A stretch of 64,000 nt of DNA from Ruminococcus bromii (lineage in GTDB: Bacteria > Bacillota > Clostridia > Oscillospirales > Acutalibacteraceae), in assembly GCF_002834235.1 (NCBI RefSeq), contig NZ_NNBY01000036.1, positions 186,001 through 250,000 on the forward strand. The letters are read 5' to 3'. Each line of letters begins with the position of its first letter. Positions within the stretch are counted from its first letter, which is position 1. This document shows, piece after piece, positions 46,741-56,735 of the stretch. Under the pieces are notes generated by a model. The model searched no databases. It had not been told where the DNA came from and saw only the letters and a list, made by a program, of their open reading frames with translations. The position numbers and the translations under genes are program-made.

Positions 46741-48217
46741 CTTTTGGTCTTTGGTTCGGAATAGTGTAGTGCTGGCGGTCTATCTCTTGTTTTCGGTTGC
46801 TTGCTTCCTTACCGTACATGAGCATTCCGTCGGGAGTAGTAATATCGGTAGCATCATTATTGAATATGCTTTTGATAAATTTAACTCGTTTTTCACTGTC
46901 CGATTCGTTTTCAAAGTATCTTGCTATTTCCGTTTTGGTTGCTTTGAGATACGGAGTAGATAACAGAACAGCTTTGATTTTATCATCACCGCCAAAGAAC
47001 GGAATACTTTTATCCTCGTTGCTGCGGTCGTAATACTCTAAGCGTAAATCACTTCCGCTTTGACTATCTCCTGAGCCGAATGTCTGAGGTTGTTCATCAG
47101 GCGTGTCCACTTCATCGGGTCGTCCGCTTTCAGCTTCTCTGTCACGCCCTCCTGCACCGCCATCTGTCTGAGAATTCTGCCCTCCATCTCTGTCGCCGTC
47201 TGTTCGATTTCCGACAGATGTTCGGTCAGCGTTCCCTTCGTCAGCAGATTGTAATAGAGAATTTTGTGCTTCTGCAACAGATAATTCTTCCTCATCTGAG
47301 CGTAATGTCCGAGCTGTACCCTCGGCTGTTCGGGAAGCATCAGATTCGGAAGTAGGTAATCGCCCTGCATTGTGTATGTCAGTTCTGCCATTGTCAAAAC
47401 TCCTTTCGGTATTTATTGTGCTATTAGTATATTCACTTTGTCTGTTTTCCGCAATTATGCGATTCTGACGGTTAAGTAGCAAAATTGTTTTTGAAATTTC
47501 AGACAATCCCATCTCGGCAATATCGCTCGTTGCAAAGCCGAGAGCATTCAAGGCTTCCTGCGTATTGAAATTGACAATATCACGGAAGTCGTCATCGTTA
47601 AAATACGGTTCCGTGTCAACACCAAGTCTTGTCATAATCATAAAAGCAACGCTGTTACTGACAAGTTGACTGTACATTGACTTAACAATGTCCTCGTCCA
47701 ATTCTTCAAGGAAGGTATCATTAACCGTTACAAGCAAATCGCCCACATAGTCGGGAATGTTGTCCTCGACAGCGTTACCTGATGCGGAGATAATCGCATC
47801 CGTAAGGCTGTTCTTTTCATTGAGATATCCGAAGCTACTTTCAAGCGTGTCGATTACTTCATCTGTGTATTCGGGTTTCATATTCCAAATAGGGACAGCT
47901 CGTGAATTTTCGCTTGCGTGTGTATCGGAAATATCAAAATAATGGACTAATCTCTGTGAATTGCCGTTCAGACTTTCAAACACGGCAATACCCTTTGCAC
48001 CTCTGTTTACCCAGCGACCGAAAGTCCTGTTCCACTGTTCAATAGGCAGAACGGCGGTTGCATCGGGTTTCTGAGCGTATAAAAGGAGCTGTTCGTCAAA
48101 TCGCAGTCGGTAGTTATAACAGGCTGTTTTCAGGAATTCCGCCCATTTATCGGGTGACATAACCTCTTTCGAGGTATCTTCATACAGCTGTGAGATAAGG
48201 TCAAACTTTCTTGCCAT
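46741..48217 (-). pseudogene. Giant methylase-helicase gene of A, 5' part (split by element B)
   Basis: About 492 residues from the ATG at 48217 (AAGGAGGTG upstream). The first about 100 form an ArdC-N/LPD-like domain (YNYRLRFDEQLLLYAQKPDA, WVNRGAKGIAVFE). Then come a helical region, a low-complexity acidic/Gly-rich linker (SQTDGGAGGRDREAESGRPD) and FFGGDDKIKAVLLSTPYLKATK near the break. The real coding ends at RPKDK; the last few residues of the open frame are element B sequence. With 527-6834 the intact gene would encode about 2580 residues. Alone this part might still make an ArdC-like fragment. Confidence 0.9.
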
Positions 48218-48231
48218 TGTTCAGCACCTCC

Positions 48232-49164
48232 TTATCTTTCGTGGTTCCTGTTTTTAGGCTTGATAGGTGTTCCTTTCTCGTTATAGTTTTTCGGATCAGC
48301 CGCCGGGCAATCCCAGCCGAGCAAAGAGCCTGCCTTCATTGCTTCTGCCTGAGCTTTTGTAATACCGAGCTTTCCGTTCAAATCATCAACAAGCGCACGG
48401 TTTTCAATCGGTTTACCGTTAGCTGACTTTGAATCGATATATCCCTTTTCGCCTTTGTTTACAATACCGATTTTATTTTCGGACTGTACAAAAACATAGC
48501 ATTGGTCAGGCAAAGAGGAACGGAGAGGGATAACAGCGGCTTTCGCTTTTTCAAGCCTTTCTGCAAATTCACATATATGAAAAATATTGCTATCTGCTTC
48601 AAAGTGATAGTCGTCAACATATCTGCAAATCTTGTCAGCCTTTTCACCGTCAGAATATGTTATTCTGATTTTATCGCCGTCTTCAATTCGGAATATCTCC
48701 TTGTAATCAGGATTTATAAAACGAATACCTCTTTCTGCTTTTTCAAGGTGACTGTCAAGCCAATCCTTTTTGTAGCAATAGCAGTAAAGGTTATATTCAC
48801 CCTTGTATGGATTTAGGCGCATAAGATAAGCATAATCCTGCGTGTTCACTCTCACACCGTAATCTCTGCCTGTTTCATAAGCAAATACCTTATCGCTGCG
48901 GCAGAACTTAGCAAGCTCGTTTCTGCTCGATAGAAATCCGCCGTCGCCTAAAAAAGAATTTATAACATCAACCTTTTCAGAGTTAAATTCGGGTGTATTC
49001 AAATCATCACGAAAGCTGTTCCAACTTGACCAGAACCCATTTCCGTTTGTTCCCATATCAGCACGGATATAGCCGATTAAACCTGTCTGCATTGAAATAT
49101 GCTGACTGTTGCGGTAGGTGTAAAGCCATTCCTTACCCTTTAGCGGAGAAAGACTACTTGCCAT
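48232..49164 (-). CDS. ICE-associated hypothetical protein upstream of the giant helicase
   Basis: 310 residues, no recognised domain. Features: GKEWLYTYRNSQHISMQTGLIGYIRADMG at the start, an ETGRDYGVRVNTQDYAYLMRL segment, an internal ITYSDGEKADKICRYVDDYHFE segment found in several ICE polyvalent proteins, and a basic tail KPKNRNHER. ATG 49164 or GTG 49173 could start it; both overlap the preceding gene, implying coupling. It ends 14 bases before the giant gene start. Confidence 0.6.
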   Translation of the reverse strand: MASSLSPLKGKEWLYTYRNSQHISMQTGLIGYIRADMGTNGNGFWSSWNSFRDDLNTPEFNSEKVDVINSFLGDGGFLSSRNELAKFCRSDKVFAYETGRDYGVRVNTQDYAYLMRLNPYKGEYNLYCYCYKKDWLDSHLEKAERGIRFINPDYKEIFRIEDGDKIRITYSDGEKADKICRYVDDYHFEADSNIFHICEFAERLEKAKAAVIPLRSSLPDQCYVFVQSENKIGIVNKGEKGYIDSKSANGKPIENRALVDDLNGKLGITKAQAEAMKAGSLLGWDCPAADPKNYNEKGTPIKPKNRNHER

Positions 49165-49723
49165 TACACTCACCGTCCGAACAGCTGAATTTCATACCAA
49201 GAGCGTCAAGCACATTGTCACCGATACTCTCGGCAATTTCATTGATATAGTCAAGCTCGCAGTCGCCGTTTTCGGCTTCCTTGAAAAATCTCTGCACCAG
49301 ACTTAGCGGAGCATCTTTTTTGAGCGCAAAGAAGATATAAAAGCCTGCACCCTCACGGTCAATATTGTATGAGCAAAGGTCGCCGTTCTCGTCGATATAC
49401 CACTCCGCAAGGTCAAAATCCATATCAAAGCACTCTCCGAGATTACCCGAATCAATAACCTTTACTGCGTTTGAGTTGTTTTCTTCGTTAAAAGTGTCGG
49501 TAAACGAAGCAACCGCAATAATCGGCTGTCCGACAGATACCTTGCTGAGCTTATATGTTATTTCTTCAAAATGCTTGAAGTTGGCTGCGTACATAAGTGC
49601 AGTCACTTTATTTTCCGTAAATGACGAAAGCTCACTCCTGATTTTTGCTTTAATGCACGGAAGCATAAGGTCAATACTCGTCCATAGAGTGATTCGGTTA
49701 GCATTCGTTGTTTTGTTCATCAT
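49154..49723 (-). CDS. Hypothetical protein of element A
   Basis: 189 residues, acidic, with TLWTSIDLMLPCIKAKIRSE, a VSVGQPIIAVASFTDTF segment and CFDMDFDLAEWYIDENG. No family can be named. GGAGGTAAC precedes the ATG at 49723. Overlaps both neighbours, so it is part of the operon leading to the giant helicase. Confidence 0.6.
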   Translation of the reverse strand: MMNKTTNANRITLWTSIDLMLPCIKAKIRSELSSFTENKVTALMYAANFKHFEEITYKLSKVSVGQPIIAVASFTDTFNEENNSNAVKVIDSGNLGECFDMDFDLAEWYIDENGDLCSYNIDREGAGFYIFFALKKDAPLSLVQRFFKEAENGDCELDYINEIAESIGDNVLDALGMKFSCSDGECNGK

Positions 49724-49937
49724 TGTTACCTCCAAGATAAGAATAGAGCTTGTTGCCCTTTGTGTTAGTCTGTAATTTGGAAATTATACTCATTTCCTGA
49801 ACTGTCAGATTAGGTATGCTGAAAACATTTTGAAAGTTTATGCTTTGCAAATCCTTTTCGGTTTTGAAGCCTGCTTCAAAAAGCTTATTCAGCACCTTGA
49901 ATTTCTGTTGTGTTGTAATTACAGTTTTATCTGCCAT
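49698..49937 (-). CDS. Small hypothetical protein of element A
   Basis: 79 residues, helical: TTQQKFKVLNKLFEAGFKTEKDLQSI and LTVQEMSIISKLQ. It may form a small helical DNA-binding or adaptor domain. AAGGGAA lies upstream. Overlaps the next gene by 26 bases. Confidence 0.6.
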   Translation of the reverse strand: MADKTVITTQQKFKVLNKLFEAGFKTEKDLQSINFQNVFSIPNLTVQEMSIISKLQTNTKGNKLYSYLGGNNDEQNNEC

Positions 49938-49998
49938 TTCATATATTCCCTTCAAAATCTGACGGGCGGTCTAATAAAACCGCCCGTCGTATAGTTTC

Positions 49999-50088
49999 TC
50001 ACTTCTTTTTGTTGTGGTTTTTAATCTGTAAAAAGATAAAGCCGCCGATGATAAACACAAGAAGTGCTACGGCAATTATCACTTTCAT
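49999..50088 (-). CDS. 29-residue single-pass membrane peptide
   Basis: The peptide has a short Met-Lys start, a hydrophobic span VIIAVALLVFIIGGFIFL and a basic end (KNHNKKK), a classic one-span topology. GGAGGCAG precedes the ATG. Its start overlaps the adhesin stop by ATGA, so the two are coupled and may work together at the membrane. No family known. Confidence 0.65.
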   Translation of the reverse strand: MKVIIAVALLVFIIGGFIFLQIKNHNKKK

Positions 50089-53000
50089 TCTTCTGCCTCC
50101 TTGCAGTTTTTCTTTCTCTTTTTTACAAGAGCTGTCGCACAAGCCGCAATACCAACTGCCGATGTGCCTCCGAGAATAAGCCAGAGGTTTTGATTGCTCT
50201 CGTCACCTGTTTTTGGTGTGTGAATTTTCTCGTTATGCATTTCAACATTTGCGGTCTTACCGTATTCAATCTCAACAACCTTGTCATCAGGAAGCATATA
50301 TCCGGCTGATGCATCGTTGTTTACCTCAGAAATTATATATTTGCCGATTCGTAATCCCTCAATAAGAATTTCTCCGTTTTTGTTGGTCTTAAAGATTTCA
50401 TCATATCCGTTCTCACCTGTTACACGGAAAGAAAAACCTTCAATTTTTTTATCTGATGAGGTCTTTATGATTCTGAGTGAGCCTTTCATCGCTTCATTCA
50501 AAAATCCTTTGCCTGCTTCATTTTCAACCTCGTAGGTTTTGCCGTCCGTTTCAACAAAAACAGGATAGATGTTTTCATCAAGAACAAAGCCGTCAGGGGC
50601 GGTCTTTTCCTTTACAAGATAGTGTCCGTAAACAAGGTCGTCCATTTCGTAAACACCTGTCTCGCTTTCCTTGATTTTACCGATAAGCTCATCATTATTA
50701 TCAAGCTTACCGTCAGCATTAATGTCGGAATAAAGCTCAAATACTGCGCCTGTCAGCTTATTGTCGGGATAGTCAGCGTCAACCTTTGTGGTCTTGATAT
50801 TGCCACGGATGAATTCATTGACAATCTCAATTTCTACAACATCGCCGTCAGCGTTAACGGTAACCGGATATACCGTGTCATTGAGAACGAAGCCTGTCGG
50901 CTGTTCAATTTCGCGGATATACCAAGTACCGTAAGGAATATCGCTAAAGCTGAAGCTTCCGTCCTCCGCAGAAACAGTTGTCAAGGTTGCGTTTTCCTCT
51001 GTAAATTCAACATCTGATGACTTGAACAGTCCGATAACAGCTCCGCCGAGAGGTTCTCCGTTTTCATCAACTTTCCTGCCCGATACCGAGCCGTAGATAA
51101 GTTCATTCATAATTGACTCACCGTTATTTACAGTCAGCTCAACCGTACTCGTCTTTTCACCCTCGTATTCAAAAACAACCGGATATTTTTTATCGCTGAG
51201 AATATAATGCTCATCCGTTGAAAGCTCTTTTACATAGTAACTGCCAAACGGAAGCTCTGTATTCACATAACCGTTACCCTTTTCATCAAGAGTGATAATT
51301 TCTATAAGTCCGTCAGCAGGAATAGATGTTCCGCTTGCAGATAAAATTTCTTTTTCTGCAAACAAGCCAAAGGATATGTTCTTTATTTCCCCGTTTGTAC
51401 CAATATCAAACGCTTCATTGGTTTCCAGCCACTTTTCAAGATTCACCTTAACCTTCTGTCTGTCATTGAAAAATGAGGTTGCTGTTTGGGTAAGCTTCAC
51501 GGTCTGATCTGCATAGGTAAGCTCTACAATATGCACTTCGTCATTGAGTACCATACCGTATGGAGCGTGAGTTTCCTTAATGCTGTACTTACCGAGGTAA
51601 AGAGTTTTACTTACAGCAATTCCGTCCTTGCTTGTGGTAACTGTGTCAACAAGGTCGCCTTTCCTATTGTGTATTGTGCCGTCAGGAGTAATAATATCCT
51701 CTGCCGCACGGATTTCATATGTTGCCCCCTCAAGTTCTGACGTTTCATAAACAGGCTGATAAACGGTCGGTATTTCGTTGCCGTCCTCATCAATGCCGCC
51801 GCTGACATTTACGCCATAGAAAACCTCTCCTTCCTTTGAAATTGAGATTTTGCCCTTCTGTGCGACATTAGCTTTGTTCACCTTAATCAAAGTAACACCG
51901 CCTTCGTTTGTAGAATTTTCCTTTGTTACATCAAAATAAACCGGTGTTTTATCAAGCACATATCCGTAGGGAGCCTGTACCTCCACGAGTTTATATCCCT
52001 TGCCGTAAACAAGAGTTTCAGGCGTGATAAGACTGCCGTTGCTGTCCGTATAGAACGTATCAATCGTCATATTTGACGGATATTTTACCGACATTGTAAT
52101 TAAAGTATTATCGGCATCATAAATCTGAAATCCTGCCCCTGCGTTGGGAATTGTTTTTCCTGATTCTGCATCCACCTTAACCACCTTAATATAGGATTCA
52201 AAAATCTTATCATTGATGATATAGCTGTACGGCTTTGAGTTTTCGCAGATAAATACATCAAAGTCGGCAATTTTATCTCTGCCTTCCCAGCCTTTGGTCT
52301 GATGAACTGTGTATGTGCCGTAGGGGAGCTTCTTTGATTTTGCGTATCCCTTTTCATCACACACAAGGGTATCACGCTCATCCGGGTCGGCATTTTCATA
52401 GCTTCCTGCGCTTTTGAGAAAAAGCTGAAATTCGGCACCTTCTTCCGGAGTTTCGATTTTGGTCTGTCCGTCATCGCAATGCTTGACGATTTCCACATCA
52501 CCCTTAATAACATTCTCGGTTACATCAAGTGAAATGACATTATGTTCAACCGTGTAATTCTTCGCTTCTGCACCAAGCGTATAGACAGTTTCATCAAGCA
52601 GATAACCCTCGCTCGGTTCAATTTCTCTGATTGTCCAGTTATCACCGCAAACATATTCCTTTGTCGTGAATTTGCCGTTCTCATCGGTTGTGTAGGTATC
52701 AATTAACTTTTCGCCGTCATAGATACCGTACTTTGCTCCAGCAAGTGTAGCGTCGCCCTGCGCTTTCTTCTTTTCAGCATCGGTCTTTTCAACTGTAACG
52801 GTAAATTTTTTGAGTGTATTGGTAAATTCTCTCTTTGTCGCCTTATCCCAAGTAATAGGTGCTGTCTGCGATTTCGGTACAACATAGCGAATAGCTGTAT
52901 CCACTTCTTCAAGGATATATGGTTTGTCACCGCTTACCAGGATATTCTTGAAAACAGCAACACCGGAATTATCGGTAACAGCATATTCATCTACCTTTGC

Positions 53001-54278
53001 CCCAGATAAAGATGTTCCGTATAGGTGGAATTTCACGCCTGCATTGAAATTATCCTCAGAGGACTTTACAACCTGAAGCTCACCACGCTTTAGAACATTG
53101 CTGAATTTTACGGTTGCAGTTTTTCCGCTTTCAACTTTAACCTGCTGTGCCTTTTGTGTTTCGTACTTATCTTCAGTTGCCTCGGTTACGGTATATGTGC
53201 CGACCTTGAGGTCATCAAGCTGAAATTCACCCTTTGAGTTCGTAGTAACCGTCTTGCTGTAATTATCAGCACCTGTAATCTTGAATTTCACTCCTTCGAC
53301 CTTGCCGTCGTCCGAGGTCTTAACGATTTTCAGACTTCCGGCTGAGGTCTTTACGGCAAAATACGCCGTCTTGGTTTCAGTATCAGACTGAACACCTGTT
53401 ACAACATCCTGCTTTGATGAGCTGCCGCAGGCAATTAGCGTTGTAGTAACCTTCGGCATTTTCTTTGTTGCGCTGAACACAACAGCTTCAGGAATAGCCT
53501 TTGTGGAAGTCAGCGTAATCTTGTTACCCGAAACAGAAACGGAAACGCCGTCAGTCGTTTTAAAGTCATAGTCTGACAAAATATTGTTGCTATCCGTAAG
53601 TGTAAGTGAATACTTACCGTCACTGTACTTTAACTCATTGACATTGCTCCTTGCCTTTGCAGAAGTTTCATAAGCAAAGCTGGGAATAGTGTTGTAATCT
53701 TCGAGTTTTGCGATGATTTTATTGTAGTTGGTTTTTACATTCGGGTTTGCACCGCCCGATGTGATGCCGTCAATAAACTTTGAATTTTTCAGTTTAAATG
53801 TTGATGCGTCACGACAACCTGTGCAGAACTCCCACACAACAAGCTGTGTAGCAATCCACTTCTGACCGTCTGTGCCGACAAGGCTTGAAGCACTTCCTGA
53901 CTTTCCGAAAAGAAGTGCAAGATTTACCGCCTTTTTCTGTGCGCTTGAAAGAGCATTCCAAGCCGCCGAAGCATCAGTTGTCAGCGTATTGCCTGAAAAT
54001 AGAGAATGACCGGGTTCAATGCAGTATGCATCTTTTCCGTCTGCATAAATCCTGCACAATTCTTCTCCGACCGTTCCGACTACATATCCGTCGTGTTCTG
54101 TGTATTTTACGAATTTTATGATGTTGCCGCCTGTGTCGTAAGCATAGTCAAATGTGACCGTGACTTCTTTTGCGGCGGCATTTGCAGGAAGAATAAAAAT
54201 TGTTGAAACGATAGAGATAAGTGCGAGCACAATCGCAGTAATTCTCTTTGCGTTTCTCTTGCTAAAAACTTTTGTCAT
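50085..54278 (-). CDS. Thioester-domain, multi-Cna-B surface adhesin with sortase-type anchor
   Basis: 1397 residues. A signal peptide (about 1-35) precedes a thioester domain with Cys86 (DAYCIEPG) and Gln145 (WIATQLVVWE), which can form an internal Cys-Gln thioester that binds host molecules covalently. About ten Cna-B/SpaA prealbumin-like repeats follow (recurring GTYTVTE, YGTWYIRE and EKTAPDGFVLDE elements, with Lys and Asn/Glu suitable for isopeptide bonds). The end is TPKTG (1354-1358), a hydrophobic span and a KKRKK tail. It is displayed on the cell wall by a sortase not seen here. On an ICE it may help donor-recipient contact or gut colonisation. Confidence 0.9.
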   Translation of the reverse strand: MTKVFSKRNAKRITAIVLALISIVSTIFILPANAAAKEVTVTFDYAYDTGGNIIKFVKYTEHDGYVVGTVGEELCRIYADGKDAYCIEPGHSLFSGNTLTTDASAAWNALSSAQKKAVNLALLFGKSGSASSLVGTDGQKWIATQLVVWEFCTGCRDASTFKLKNSKFIDGITSGGANPNVKTNYNKIIAKLEDYNTIPSFAYETSAKARSNVNELKYSDGKYSLTLTDSNNILSDYDFKTTDGVSVSVSGNKITLTSTKAIPEAVVFSATKKMPKVTTTLIACGSSSKQDVVTGVQSDTETKTAYFAVKTSAGSLKIVKTSDDGKVEGVKFKITGADNYSKTVTTNSKGEFQLDDLKVGTYTVTEATEDKYETQKAQQVKVESGKTATVKFSNVLKRGELQVVKSSEDNFNAGVKFHLYGTSLSGAKVDEYAVTDNSGVAVFKNILVSGDKPYILEEVDTAIRYVVPKSQTAPITWDKATKREFTNTLKKFTVTVEKTDAEKKKAQGDATLAGAKYGIYDGEKLIDTYTTDENGKFTTKEYVCGDNWTIREIEPSEGYLLDETVYTLGAEAKNYTVEHNVISLDVTENVIKGDVEIVKHCDDGQTKIETPEEGAEFQLFLKSAGSYENADPDERDTLVCDEKGYAKSKKLPYGTYTVHQTKGWEGRDKIADFDVFICENSKPYSYIINDKIFESYIKVVKVDAESGKTIPNAGAGFQIYDADNTLITMSVKYPSNMTIDTFYTDSNGSLITPETLVYGKGYKLVEVQAPYGYVLDKTPVYFDVTKENSTNEGGVTLIKVNKANVAQKGKISISKEGEVFYGVNVSGGIDEDGNEIPTVYQPVYETSELEGATYEIRAAEDIITPDGTIHNRKGDLVDTVTTSKDGIAVSKTLYLGKYSIKETHAPYGMVLNDEVHIVELTYADQTVKLTQTATSFFNDRQKVKVNLEKWLETNEAFDIGTNGEIKNISFGLFAEKEILSASGTSIPADGLIEIITLDEKGNGYVNTELPFGSYYVKELSTDEHYILSDKKYPVVFEYEGEKTSTVELTVNNGESIMNELIYGSVSGRKVDENGEPLGGAVIGLFKSSDVEFTEENATLTTVSAEDGSFSFSDIPYGTWYIREIEQPTGFVLNDTVYPVTVNADGDVVEIEIVNEFIRGNIKTTKVDADYPDNKLTGAVFELYSDINADGKLDNNDELIGKIKESETGVYEMDDLVYGHYLVKEKTAPDGFVLDENIYPVFVETDGKTYEVENEAGKGFLNEAMKGSLRIIKTSSDKKIEGFSFRVTGENGYDEIFKTNKNGEILIEGLRIGKYIISEVNNDASAGYMLPDDKVVEIEYGKTANVEMHNEKIHTPKTGDESNQNLWLILGGTSAVGIAACATALVKKRKKNCKEAEE

Positions 54279-54476
54279 TAGTTTACCTCCATAATGAAAA
54301 TCGGACAGCTAAATTCTGTCCGTTGAAATAAAATATGCGTTTGTTTGCCTTTAGAGAAAGATATATTTATGAGATAGGGTTAATTTATGAGATAGTATAT
54401 ATCTTTCTTTTCGGGTAGTTCAGGTAGTATAAGGGGATAGAGTGTGAGAAAGGGGAAAAGTAAAAAATAACTTGTC
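54279..54476. promoter_or_regulatory. Intergenic region between adhesin and parB
   Basis: About 200 bases. It holds a CGGACAG / CTGTCCG hairpin (about 54302-54322), a direct repeat of TTTATGAGATAG, and an inverted repeat AGAAAGATATAT / ATATATCTTTCT (about 54355-54401). The adhesin promoter must lie here; the palindromes are candidate operator or ParB-type sites. Confidence 0.45.
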
Positions 54477-55418
54477 CTACCTGCCGTCACGCTCTGCTCG
54501 GCTTCGCAGGTATCTGCGGTAGTGTTCCAAAGCCTTGCAAACATAGTCCTCCGTGTCCTTTAGCTTTACGCTTTTCGGAATAAGGCTTCTCACTCTGTCA
54601 CCGTGCAGCACAATACGCTCCCGCTGATTCGGTTTTTCTTCCAACATAATCGCTTCAACGGCTTCTGTTGTCAGCTTACCGCTTTCAAACATTTTTCTCA
54701 TTCGGATTGTCTGGTCGTGCGACGGTGTACAGTCGTTAATATCAATCTGTAGGGCGGCATCACGCTGACTATCTTCGTCAAGGTACGAAAGCTCAACAGC
54801 AGGGCGCATTTTAATTCTGCCCTCATCTACAAGTTGTAAAAGTTCGGGGATGAGATTTGTCAGGCGGATATACTTTCTAACCTGTTCGTGACTTTCACCG
54901 CTATTTTCAGCAATAATTTCTCGGCTTGTTTTTCCTGACTTCTGCAACAGTGTTGCAGAAGTTAAATCCGTGCGTTGTCCTTGCCTCTTTATTGCCTCCA
55001 ACCTCATTTTGTAGGCAAAAGCCTTTTCACTTGGAAGTATTGTTGTACGCTGAAAATTACTTTCAACCATATACACAATAGCTTCATCACGGGTTAAGTC
55101 CTTTATCTCACTTCTGAGTGTAGTAAGACCGGCAAGCTCACAAGCTCTCTTTCGCCTGTGTCCGCTGACAATCTCATACCGTCCGTCCTCTTTCTGACGG
55201 AGAACGGCAGGCGTTAAAACGCCGTTTGTCTTGATACTCTCGACAAGCTGTACCATATCCTCATCATCTCTGACGTGGAAAGGGTGATCGGGAAAGTCAT
55301 CAATCAAGTCAAGTGGAATATCCCTGATCTTTTCGAGCCTTGCTTCGTCACGTTCCTCCTGTGTGGAGAAAAGGTCATCGAGCGTCGGCAGAGCGAAGTC
55401 GCTCTTTCTTTCTGCCAT
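54477..55418 (-). CDS. parB: ParB/Spo0J-type partition protein
   Basis: 313 residues from ATG 55418 (AAAGGAGGTG upstream). The ParB N-domain has VSGHRRKRACELAG (GHRR at 86-89) and VESNFQRTTILPSEKA, then a helix-turn-helix (REIIAENSGESHEQVRKYIRLTNLI). It binds centromere-like sites and works with ParA. Its start lies 44 bases inside the parA end. Partition genes suggest that A persists or replicates as a circle at times. Confidence 0.9.
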   Translation of the reverse strand: MAERKSDFALPTLDDLFSTQEERDEARLEKIRDIPLDLIDDFPDHPFHVRDDEDMVQLVESIKTNGVLTPAVLRQKEDGRYEIVSGHRRKRACELAGLTTLRSEIKDLTRDEAIVYMVESNFQRTTILPSEKAFAYKMRLEAIKRQGQRTDLTSATLLQKSGKTSREIIAENSGESHEQVRKYIRLTNLIPELLQLVDEGRIKMRPAVELSYLDEDSQRDAALQIDINDCTPSHDQTIRMRKMFESGKLTTEAVEAIMLEEKPNQRERIVLHGDRVRSLIPKSVKLKDTEDYVCKALEHYRRYLRSRAERDGR

Positions 55419-56199
55419 CCGAAAGCACCTCCTTTGCAAATTCAGCGTATGCTAATGCCACCTTGCTGTTCGGCTCATAAGCATAAATGCTTTTGCCCTT
55501 GGAAGTTACCTCTGCGGCTTTTACTGCAATCGGAATTTTCGTTTTATATATCCTGATTACACTTCCGAAGTTATCACGAATTGCATCCACCGTGCTTTTG
55601 GCAAGGTTCGTCCTGTTATCGACAAGCGTCAGCAAAATACCGTCAACAGACAAGTTAGGATTGGTATGTGACTTCACTTTGGAAACTGTCTGTAAAAGTT
55701 GCGTCATTGCTCTTGCAGGCAAATACTGCGCCTGAACAGGTATAACAACGCTGTCAGCAGCCGTTAAGGCATTTAGTGTCAGCATGCCAAGTGAAGGTCT
55801 GCAATCAATCAGAACATAGTCATAGCCGGACTTCACTTTGCTTAGATAGCTTTTCAGAATATTCTCACGGCTCATTGCCGTAACGAGGTACATTTCCAAT
55901 GCTTCCAGGTCTGTATTGGAAGGCATCAGGTCAACACCTTCGTTATGGTGAAGTATTCCGCTTGTAGCATCCGTGTTGTCGTCACGGATTACATCATGCA
56001 TTTTTGTAGCAAGAGTAACAGGTATCTCATCAACTCTCTTCCAGCCCAAACAAGCGGTTAAATCGCCTTGCGGGTCGCAGTCAACAAAAAGTACCTTTTT
56101 GCCCTGCATAGCCAATCCAATACCCAAATTCATTGTGGTAGTCGTCTTTCCGACACCGCCTTTCTGATTGCAGATAGCAATAGTTTTGCAGTTTGGCAT
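55375..56199 (-). CDS. parA: ParA family partition ATPase
   Basis: 274 residues from ATG 56199 with AAAGGAGG upstream. Deviant Walker A KGGVGKTTTTMNLG (about 13-26), FVDCDPQGDLT, LIDCRPSLGMLTLNAL and the IRIYKTKIPIAVKAAEV end are typical of the Soj/ParA class. It moves ParB-DNA complexes. First gene of the parAB pair, behind a long leader. Confidence 0.93.
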   Translation of the reverse strand: MPNCKTIAICNQKGGVGKTTTTMNLGIGLAMQGKKVLFVDCDPQGDLTACLGWKRVDEIPVTLATKMHDVIRDDNTDATSGILHHNEGVDLMPSNTDLEALEMYLVTAMSRENILKSYLSKVKSGYDYVLIDCRPSLGMLTLNALTAADSVVIPVQAQYLPARAMTQLLQTVSKVKSHTNPNLSVDGILLTLVDNRTNLAKSTVDAIRDNFGSVIRIYKTKIPIAVKAAEVTSKGKSIYAYEPNSKVALAYAEFAKEVLSDGRKKERLRSADAR

Positions 56200-56640
56200 T
56201 CGTTTTCCTCCTTTCAAATTTTGTCACGGTGCATTAAGGTTTTTACACCGTAATAGCTGTCCTGCAAAAACAGCTATGTAACTTTTCCGCCGTACTTGTC
56301 CTCAACACCCCCGGCGGATAGATAAATCTATCTGGGACTTCATTAAGTAACGGTCTGCTTTACCGTTGCACGGGAATCGCACCCCTCGAAGGAACTCTTC
56401 GAGCTGCGTACAGGAGTATCATTGTCATTCTGACTGTCATCGCCATATCAGGGGCAACCTGATACTTGCAGGCGGAGTTAGCGCTCACTTTCAAATCGGA
56501 AAGGTCGTGGCGTACCGCTGCTGTGGCTTATGCTTTTGCACATCATCAGAATTAAAGTCTTAATGAAGTGTATATTCAGTTTTCAAGGTTCAGTGAAAAG
56601 ATCCTTTCGTTTGCTCGAAAAATAACCTCTTCACCTATTT
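56200..56640 (-). promoter_or_regulatory. Long hairpin-rich leader upstream of parA
   Basis: No gene of note. A series of short hairpins runs through it (plus-strand text): AGCTGT/ACAGCT near 56262, GATAGAT/ATCTATC near 56320, AACGGT/ACCGTT near 56350, CTCGAAG/CTTCGAG (about 56386-56404), ATCAGG/CCTGAT near 56450. This density suggests a structured RNA leader or a replication or transfer origin of A. Confidence 0.45.
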
Positions 56641-56696
56641 GGACAAAGGGTACCCATTTGTCAGGGTATTTTTAAAAATTTTTTCAAAAAAAAATA

Positions 56697-56718
56697 CCTA
56701 CTCCAATAACCGAGTAGG
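56697..56718 (-). terminator. Terminator after the small gene at 56736
   Basis: Stem CCTACTC / GAGTAGG with an 8-base loop, followed on the minus strand by TATTTTTTTT. Confidence 0.75.
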
Positions 56719-56735
56719 TAGACACTATAATATAT

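Noticed and set aside
46718-48217. A self-contained 499-residue protein
   Set aside because: It is the 5' part of the giant gene; its last residues are read from element B and the frame continues perfectly into the piece at 6834.
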